Positions 58,911-64,000 of a DNA stretch of 64,000 nt are shown here, piece after piece. Within the stretch, counting starts at the first letter, position 1, and each line of letters opens with the position of its first letter. The notes beneath the pieces are model-generated. The model had not been told where the DNA came from, made no database searches, and saw only the letters and a list, made by a program, of their open reading frames with translations. Origin of the DNA: CAVQGZ01 sp963712175 (lineage in GTDB: Bacteria > Actinomycetota > Actinomycetes > Jiangellales > Jiangellaceae); the NCBI GenBank assembly GCA_963712175.1, contig CAVQGZ010000008.1, forward strand, positions 186,001-250,000, in the 5' to 3' direction. The position numbers and the translations under genes were made by a program.

Positions 58911-59321
58911 GTGGGGGAGAGAGAGCGCAGAGAAGTCCAGTCGGTCCTGCTGCAGATGGCCCAGCTCCGGCTCATCCTGGGCGCCGCCGCCGAGGGGTCG
59001 GCACGCGACCCGGACGTCGTGTCGGACCTGTCGTCGACGCTGCTCTTCGCCCTGGACAACGAGGGAGCCATGCGGCCGACGGCGATCCAGGAGATGACCG
59101 GGTTGTCCAGTGGCGGAGTGACAAAGCTGGTGGAACGCCTGGAGCAGAAGGGCCTGGTCACCCGCAAGACCGGGGCGATCGACGGTGACCGCCGAGGCGT
59201 CCTGGTCGAGCTGACCAGGCGCGGCCGCAACACGGTGCGGTCGGTGTCCGACGCGATGGCCGATGCCCTCAAGGCCTCTCGCGCCGAGGCGGACGAGCTC
59301 GCCCGCACCCTGCAGGGCTGA
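58911..59321 (+). CDS. MarR-family transcriptional regulator
   Basis: 136 residues from GTG 58911. Winged-helix core: MRPTAIQEMTGLSSGGVTKL, VERLEQKGLVTRKTG, IDGDRRGVLVELTRRG, with flanking dimerisation helices. It reads as a canonical MarR repressor of aromatic, antibiotic or redox signals. Its target could be the amr genes upstream or the membrane gene at 59399; no operator palindrome was identified. Confidence 0.88.
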   Translation: MGERERREVQSVLLQMAQLRLILGAAAEGSARDPDVVSDLSSTLLFALDNEGAMRPTAIQEMTGLSSGGVTKLVERLEQKGLVTRKTGAIDGDRRGVLVELTRRGRNTVRSVSDAMADALKASRAEADELARTLQG

Positions 59322-59398
59322 GCCTTTCGCCCCTGGTGGCGAGTCGGGCTCCGCCCTACTGTCGTGTCGAAGGTCCCTCGGTTGGCCGGGAGTGGATC

Positions 59399-59860
59399 AT
59401 GGCAACTCGGACAGACGCTGCCGTCGAGTCGGCGGCCCCTCCCAGAACGCTGCGCCAGCTCGGCTACGGAGTCGCTGCGGGGGTGAACGCGGCGCTGCTG
59501 TACCTGATCAACGGCGCCCCGGGATGGCAGGCGCTCAGCTTCGTGACCGACGACGTGCAGTCGGTGCTGGGCATCGTCAACGCCTCCCTGCTGGCGGGGC
59601 TCGTCGTCAACCTGGTGTGGTCGCTCGCCGACCCTGCCTGGTGGCGGGCGCTCGGGCAGGTGGTGCTCTCGTCCATCAGCCTGGCCGCGACCCTGCAGGT
59701 TCTCGATGTCTTCCCCTTCGACTTCACGGGGTGGGCCTTCGACCCCACGTGGCTCGTTCGCCTGGTGCTCGTCGTGGCGGCGTTCGGGACCGGCATCGCG
59801 CTGCTCGTCCAGGTGGTCACCCTGGTGCGACTGGCGGTGACAGGCGGGCGTAGCGCCTAG
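59399..59860 (+). CDS. Four-helix membrane protein
   Basis: 153 residues from ATG 59399. Four hydrophobic segments (about 22-42, 55-75, 84-104, 118-143) with polar loops containing WSLADPAWW and FDFTGWAFDPTW. It resembles short hypothetical membrane proteins of actinobacteria. It is 77 bases after the MarR gene. Its stop shares CTAG with the tocopherol-cyclase-like gene on the other strand. Confidence 0.7.
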   Translation: MATRTDAAVESAAPPRTLRQLGYGVAAGVNAALLYLINGAPGWQALSFVTDDVQSVLGIVNASLLAGLVVNLVWSLADPAWWRALGQVVLSSISLAATLQVLDVFPFDFTGWAFDPTWLVRLVLVVAAFGTGIALLVQVVTLVRLAVTGGRSA

Positions 59861-60879
59861 GCCGTCGCAAGCAGCCGGTCGAGGTCGCCGTGTACCTCGA
59901 GGCCCGCGCACTCGCCAGTGTCGTCGAGCAGGATGCTCCCGTCGGCGGCAAGGAGCCGGACAGCCACGCTGGCGTCCAGCGTCTCCTCCACCCGTCGGTG
60001 CATCTGCGTACGGATCGGTGCGTGCAGCAGGCCGCCACGGCGTCGCTGCGCGGTGATCTGCAGCGCCGCCCCTGATCGCGAGCGCAGGTGCCAGCGCACA
60101 TGCTCGTCGTCGATCGACAGCGCGGTCGTGCTCGCCCCGTTGTGCGTGGCGAAGCGGTGCAGGACGCCGTCCACCCACAGCCCGACGATGAACCCGCGGA
60201 ACTCTCCGCGCAGCCATGGGATGAGTGCGACCGAGGCCGTCAGGCTCACCCGTGGGCGGGAGAAGTGGTTGGTCTGCATCCACACGTAGCCGGACGGGAA
60301 GGCACGCCCCCAGTCCTTCTCGAGGTAGCCGCGGCCTCCGTCGAAGGAGAGCTCGCGGCCCGCGTGGGACAACGAGCCGGTCAGCCCGTGGTCGAAGGAG
60401 ACGACCCCGTGGTAGCACTCCATGAAGGGCACCCAGCCGTACCAGCCCATGATTCCCGGTGAGCGGACGGTGACCGGCCAGGGGTGCAGGGGCTGGTTGA
60501 AGCTCACCTGCCCACGAAGGTCGGCCTCTGGCAGGTCGAGGTCGACGCCGGTGCTGCTGAAGCGGTTCTTCCCCACCCGCACGTCGAAGCCGTCGGTGCT
60601 GGCAGAGAAGTCGGCCCGGTCGAAGCTGACGTACACCGACTCCCCGGTCGCACCGTTCAGCACCTGGACGAACGCCTCGTCCCCGCCCTCGAGCCCGAGG
60701 AAGACACCGGGGATCAGTGCCCACCTCTGCACGCGGTCGGCACTGACGAGCTTGACGTACCAGCCCTCGAAGAAGCCGCTGCGCTCGTGCTCGCCGTGGA
60801 ATGCCTCTGGGTGCATGGTCGTGCGCAGCCGGTCGATCACTCGTCCGGGCAGGCTGGGCAGCGACGGGCTGATCGGCAC
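59857..60879 (-). CDS. Tocopherol-cyclase family protein
   Basis: About 340 residues from GTG 60877-60879; a TTG further upstream is unlikely. The lipocalin-like family motifs are FEGWYVKLV near residue 40, GWVPFMECYHG, GRGYLEKDWGRAFPSGYVWMQ (given as two overlapping blocks of about 10 residues each side of KDWG) and NHFSRPRVSL. Plant members cyclise tocopherol precursors; bacterial members are of unknown substrate. Possibly a lipid-quinone or isoprenoid modifying protein. Confidence 0.8.
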   Translation of the reverse strand: MPISPSLPSLPGRVIDRLRTTMHPEAFHGEHERSGFFEGWYVKLVSADRVQRWALIPGVFLGLEGGDEAFVQVLNGATGESVYVSFDRADFSASTDGFDVRVGKNRFSSTGVDLDLPEADLRGQVSFNQPLHPWPVTVRSPGIMGWYGWVPFMECYHGVVSFDHGLTGSLSHAGRELSFDGGRGYLEKDWGRAFPSGYVWMQTNHFSRPRVSLTASVALIPWLRGEFRGFIVGLWVDGVLHRFATHNGASTTALSIDDEHVRWHLRSRSGAALQITAQRRRGGLLHAPIRTQMHRRVEETLDASVAVRLLAADGSILLDDTGECAGLEVHGDLDRLLATA

Positions 60880-60938
60880 GCCTGCGACCGTACCCGGGGG
60901 ATGGATGCGTCGAGCCGCGTCCTGCTCGTCGGCCTGGC

Positions 60939-63140
60939 TCAGTCGGGGAGGAGGCAAGCCTGCAGCGTGACCACGGTTGACGCGGCAGGGGCCGCCTGGG
61001 CGTCGCGGGCGATGACGACGCGGTGCTCACCGTGCTCGAGCGCGAACGCGTCGTGTCCCTCGTCGAAGTACGCGACGGCTCGCCGGTCGATGCTGACCCG
61101 GGCACGCACGCTCACCCCGGGCGCCGCGCTCACCCGGGTGAACCCGGCGAGCTGTCGTCGCGGGCGCACGACCTCGACACCCGGGGGCTCGACGTAGACC
61201 TGCACGACCTCGTCGGCCGCGACCGCACCGGTGTTGGTGACGTCGACCTCGACGATCAGGCCGTCGTCGGTGCTCGTCACCACGAGGTCGTCGTAGCCGA
61301 AGGTCGTGTACGACAGGCCGAACCCGAACGGGAACGCGGCCTCGACACCGTCTCGGTCGAGCAGGCGGTACCCGTGCCACAGGTCGTAGGTGGTCTCGTG
61401 CGCTCGCGGGTTGAACGGGGGAAGGTGCGCGTGCTCGGTCGGGACCGTGAACGGCATCCGGCCGGAGGGCGCGACGCGCCCGAGCAGGATGTCGGCGAGC
61501 GCGTGACCGCCCTCCATGCCCGGGTACCAGAGCAGGACGAGGCCCGCGACGTCGTGACGCCAGCTCTCGGTGATCACCGCACCGCCGGCCATGAGCACGA
61601 CCACCGTCCGGGGGTTGGCTGCTGCGACGGCGCGGACGAGTGCCTCGTCACGGGGGTCGAGCCGCAGGTTGGTGCGGTCCCCGGCCGTGAACCCGTCGGC
61701 CGCCGCGGCCGCGGGACCCACCGGCCGGTGAACCACGGCGGCAGCAAGAGCCCTGGTGAGCGCAGGCCAGCGTCGTTGGAGGGTGCGAGCGGGTACGCGC
61801 CGGCGCAGCCAGTCCGGTGCTGGGGCATGGCGGAGGGTGGGGCCGATGTCACTCAGCTCGATGTGCTCGCCCTCGTCCCGCCAGGTGAGCCCGACGACCA
61901 CGACCGCCGCATCGGCCCGCGCGGCCAGGCCGGCCGCCCGCTGCTGGTCCTCCCCTGTGCTGAAGGTGACCTCCAGCTCCGGGCCCGCGGCCTGCTTCAG
62001 GCCGGCCAGCGGGGTCACCACGTGGGTGGGGCGGGTGTCGGACGAGCCCCGGTCACCCAGGTTGGGTTCGTCGGCGAGGCGCCCGATCATGGCGACGGTG
62101 CCCGTCGCGGGGAGTGGGAGCGCGGCGTCTGAGTTCTTGAGCAGGACGATCGACGAGGCTGCCGCGTCCCGCGCCAGCGCCCGGTGCTCGTCGCAGCCCA
62201 GGAGGGAGCGGGGGTAGCCGCCGGCGGGGATCTCGCGTTGAGCCCGCAGCATCCGCTCGACGGCGTCGTCGATACGCGAGCGTGGAACCCGGCCCGCCGC
62301 CACGGCCTCACCCAAGCCGGAGTCGAGCACCAACCGGTGCGGCATCTCGAGGTCGAGACCGGCGTTGACACCGGCCTCGGCGTCGCGGACCCCGAAGAGG
62401 AAGTCGGTGACGACGAAACCTCGAAACCCCCATCGCTTCTTCAGGATGTCGGTGAGCAGCGTCGCGTTCTGGCCGCACCAGTCGCCGTTGACGCTGTTGT
62501 AGGCACTCATGACTGCCATCGCGCCCGCGTCGACGGCAGCCTTGAACTGAGGCAGGTACACCTCGTGCAGCACGCGCGAAGTCGCGCGCACGTCGAGCCT
62601 GAGCCGCGCCGAGTCGATGGAGTTCAGGGCGTAGTGCTTGGCGCAGGCGATCGCGTGGCGCTGCACCCCGGCCACCAGTGCCGACCCCATCGCGGCGAGG
62701 TGGACTGTCTCCTCGCCGTAGGTCTCCTGGGCGCGGCCCCAGCCGGGATGGCGAAGCAGGTTGAGGCATGGCGCGCCCAGAAGGTTGGCCCCGACGGCCC
62801 TCGTCTCACGTCCGAGCACGTCGCCGATGCGCTGCTCGAGGTCGACGTCGAAGCTGGCGCCCCGGGCGATCGGGGCGGGGAACGTCGTGGCCCCGCCTTC
62901 CAGGGCGACTCCGCGCGGGCCGTCCACGAAGTGCAGTCCCCCGATGCCCAACCGGGTGACGACGCCGGCGGGCCAGGGGTGGCGGTGGTAGGCGTCGTGG
63001 CGGATCGTGTCGATCACGCCGGACCAGAAGTCCGTGTCGCCGTCCAGCATCTCGAGCTTCTCCTCGAGCGTGAGCCGGTCGAGCAGGTCGGCAATAGCGC
63101 GCTCGGCGCGCTCGTCCGGTTCCCGATGGGGGCTCGCCAT
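60939..63140 (-). CDS. Glycoside hydrolase family 3 beta-glycosidase
   Basis: 733 residues from ATG 63138-63140. GH3 N-terminal barrel with RHPGWGRAQETYGEE (substrate Arg-x-x-Trp-Gly-Arg), CAKHYALNS, MSAYNSVNGDWCG, and nucleophile Asp in GFVVTDFLFG (usually SDW). The C-terminal domain (KNSDAALPL, VVVVGLTWRDEGE, PGMEGGHALADILLG) and a fibronectin-like end (GFGLSYTTFGY, VTNTGAVAADEVVQVYV) follow. No signal peptide, so a cytoplasmic beta-glucosidase or similar. An unusual Arg-rich insert lies at about residues 445-490. Confidence 0.93.
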   Translation of the reverse strand: MASPHREPDERAERAIADLLDRLTLEEKLEMLDGDTDFWSGVIDTIRHDAYHRHPWPAGVVTRLGIGGLHFVDGPRGVALEGGATTFPAPIARGASFDVDLEQRIGDVLGRETRAVGANLLGAPCLNLLRHPGWGRAQETYGEETVHLAAMGSALVAGVQRHAIACAKHYALNSIDSARLRLDVRATSRVLHEVYLPQFKAAVDAGAMAVMSAYNSVNGDWCGQNATLLTDILKKRWGFRGFVVTDFLFGVRDAEAGVNAGLDLEMPHRLVLDSGLGEAVAAGRVPRSRIDDAVERMLRAQREIPAGGYPRSLLGCDEHRALARDAAASSIVLLKNSDAALPLPATGTVAMIGRLADEPNLGDRGSSDTRPTHVVTPLAGLKQAAGPELEVTFSTGEDQQRAAGLAARADAAVVVVGLTWRDEGEHIELSDIGPTLRHAPAPDWLRRRVPARTLQRRWPALTRALAAAVVHRPVGPAAAAADGFTAGDRTNLRLDPRDEALVRAVAAANPRTVVVLMAGGAVITESWRHDVAGLVLLWYPGMEGGHALADILLGRVAPSGRMPFTVPTEHAHLPPFNPRAHETTYDLWHGYRLLDRDGVEAAFPFGFGLSYTTFGYDDLVVTSTDDGLIVEVDVTNTGAVAADEVVQVYVEPPGVEVVRPRRQLAGFTRVSAAPGVSVRARVSIDRRAVAYFDEGHDAFALEHGEHRVVIARDAQAAPAASTVVTLQACLLPD

Positions 63141-63154
63141 GTGGCCACGCTACG

Positions 63155-63640
63155 GTGACGGACGTGAGCCTTCTCGACCACTCCACGTCGCTGCCTGAGG
63201 TCACCCGGCAGGCCGGCGAGATCCTCATCATGGAGGGCGACGCGGTCTCCGAGCTGTTCGTGCTGGTTCGCGGCACCGTGGTGGTCGAACGCGACGACGT
63301 CGCCGTGGCCCGCATCAACACCCAGGGCGCGATGTTCGGTGAGATGTCCCTGCTGCTGCGCAAGCCCGCGACGGCGACGGTGCGGTGCGAGAGCGACGTC
63401 GTGCTGAGGGTGTCCGACGACCCCGAGACGTTCCTGGTGCAGCAGCCGGCAGCTGCGCTGGAGGTGGCCCGGGTACTGGCCGGGCGGGTCGACGGGCTGA
63501 CCCAGTACCTGGTCGACGTGAAGCATCAGTACTCCGACCTCGAGGGTCACCTGGGCATGCTCGACACGGTGCTGGGGGCCCTGACGTACGGCCAGCGACC
63601 ACGCGCCCGGCCCGGCTCGGTTCGCGACCCCCAGGGCTGA
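63155..63640 (+). CDS. Cyclic-nucleotide-binding-domain protein
   Basis: 161 residues from GTG 63155 (GTG 63164 is possible). A CNB domain: QAGEILIMEGDAVSELFVLV, RGTVVVERDD, GAMFGEMSLLLRKPATATVR with the phosphate-binding FGEMSLL..R-ATA cassette. No helix-turn-helix follows; the C-terminal 50 residues are helical. So it senses cAMP or a similar ligand but does not itself look like a DNA-binding Crp. Divergent from the GH3 gene with only 14 bases between start codons. Confidence 0.82.
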   Translation: MTDVSLLDHSTSLPEVTRQAGEILIMEGDAVSELFVLVRGTVVVERDDVAVARINTQGAMFGEMSLLLRKPATATVRCESDVVLRVSDDPETFLVQQPAAALEVARVLAGRVDGLTQYLVDVKHQYSDLEGHLGMLDTVLGALTYGQRPRARPGSVRDPQG

Positions 63641-63657
63641 TCCAGCGCCGACCACCC

Positions 63658-64000
63658 TCACCAGAGGTTGGTCGTGTCCTGCTCGCCGAGCCCCGTCCAG
63701 GTGGCGGTGTTGGCGTCGGTGTCGATCCAGACGTGGGGCGGAGCGCGTCCGATCTGCTTTCCGGGGTTGATGACGAGAGTGGAGCCGAGGCGGTCGTACC
63801 AGCCGCCACCCTCGACCCATGGAGCCTGGTGGATGTGGCCGCAGAGAACCACATCGGGGCTCAGCTCGGCGATCCAGCCGGCGAGGTCCTCATCCGGGAA
63901 CGTCCGTCGTCCGTCGAAGCACAGCCGGCTGCCCGCGGGCGGTGCGTGGTAGAGCCAGACCCAGCGTTGCGGGCGCTCAGCTGCGGCGGCCCGCAGCTGC
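63658..64000 (-). CDS. Metallophosphoesterase, C-terminal part (truncated by window edge)
   Basis: The frame is open from the window end to the stop at 63658. It contains LYHAPPAG, PDEDLAGWIAELSPDVVLCGHIHQAP and WIDTDANTA; GHIHQAP is the last metal-binding motif (GHxH) of calcineurin-like phosphoesterases, and the following LVINPGKQIG is the usual terminal strand. The first metal motifs (DxH, GDxxD, GNH[DE]) would be outside the window. Substrate unknown. Confidence 0.8.
   Translation of the reverse strand, partial: QLRAAAAERPQRWVWLYHAPPAGSRLCFDGRRTFPDEDLAGWIAELSPDVVLCGHIHQAPWVEGGGWYDRLGSTLVINPGKQIGRAPPHVWIDTDANTATWTGLGEQDTTNLW

Noticed and set aside
58904..61105. Very long minus-strand frame across several genes
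   Set aside because: It overlaps MarR, a membrane protein and the tocopherol-cyclase-like gene in other frames and has Arg/Pro-rich, non-protein-like composition.
1..64000. tRNA or rRNA genes, CRISPR arrays, prophage or insertion-sequence transposases
   Set aside because: I scanned the gaps by eye and saw no cloverleaf-like segment, no regularly spaced repeats with spacers and no transposase or integrase motifs; a tRNAscan and ISfinder search would settle it.

Overview
The window is chromosomal DNA from a high-GC actinobacterium, probably a Micrococcales-like member of Actinomycetia; this placement is inferred, because no rRNA or tRNA gene was seen. Supporting points are the frequent GTG starts, GTGA/ATGA start-stop overlaps, a maleylpyruvate-isomerase/MDMPI-family enzyme (a family tied to mycothiol), a deazaflavin (F420)-type DDN-like protein, a GTP-dependent PEP carboxykinase, SARP/BTAD regulators, and DUF1707 and DUF4389 proteins. 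Genes are dense on both strands and most neighbours form short translationally coupled operons. No CRISPR array, transposase, integrase or prophage was found.

Layout. 1-2.7 kb holds lipid and membrane genes, with a CREST-type membrane hydrolase coupled to a PlsC-like acyltransferase. 2.7-7.3 kb carries a 101-bp inverted-repeat element, a tiny lipoprotein-like ORF and an ABC exporter / DesK-DesR-type operon in which three genes carry several frameshifts. 7.4-20.6 kb is mostly single enzymes (MDMPI family, two aldo/keto reductases, a FlK-like thioesterase, a methyltransferase, an alpha/beta hydrolase, an astacin-like metallopeptidase). They surround a very large protein that joins a SARP DNA-binding domain, a degenerate kinase domain, a STAND NTPase, a membrane helix and a beta-propeller; a small secreted repeat peptide lies divergently beside it. 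20.6-24.2 kb has a PadR/DUF1707 operon and an arsenic-type cluster (ArsR-phosphatase fusion, frameshifted arsenate reductase, aquaglyceroporin). 24.2-30.9 kb has an electron-transfer operon (membrane anchor, ApbE flavin transferase, ferric-reductase-like cytochrome, NuoF-like SLBB protein, ferredoxin) flanked by an acidic exported protein and an OmpR/histidine-kinase pair.

30.9-45.4 kb is housekeeping and hypothetical: DUF4389, patatin, HAD, SDR, DDN-like, hemolysin III, HNH, zinc ribbon, PAP2, pckG and two CNNM/CorC-type proteins. 45.5-49.1 kb is a sulfur-oxidation-type operon (PocR-domain regulator, sulfide:quinone-oxidoreductase-like flavoprotein, DUF1641, TusE/DsrC, DsrE). 49.4-54.9 kb has YciO, YihY, DUF2254 and a cation/proton antiporter. 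54.9-64 kb has a ClC channel, the AmmeMemoRadiSam trio amrS-amrB-amrA, a MarR regulator, a tocopherol-cyclase-like protein, a GH3 glycosidase, a cyclic-nucleotide-binding protein and a truncated metallophosphoesterase.

The most unusual signals are three dispersed about 101-bp paired inverted repeats (2729, 35930, 49223) that look like REPINs. They have near-fixed length, compensatory arm changes and a shared loop heptamer. Next come the SARP-pseudokinase-STAND-propeller protein with its divergent secreted peptide, a pair of outward-facing 11-bp-period OmpR-type boxes before the electron-transfer operon, and three convergent gene pairs that share a CTAG for both stop codons. Several genes are broken by single-base frameshifts. 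These could be real decay or sequence error and should be checked against reads before any pseudogene claim.
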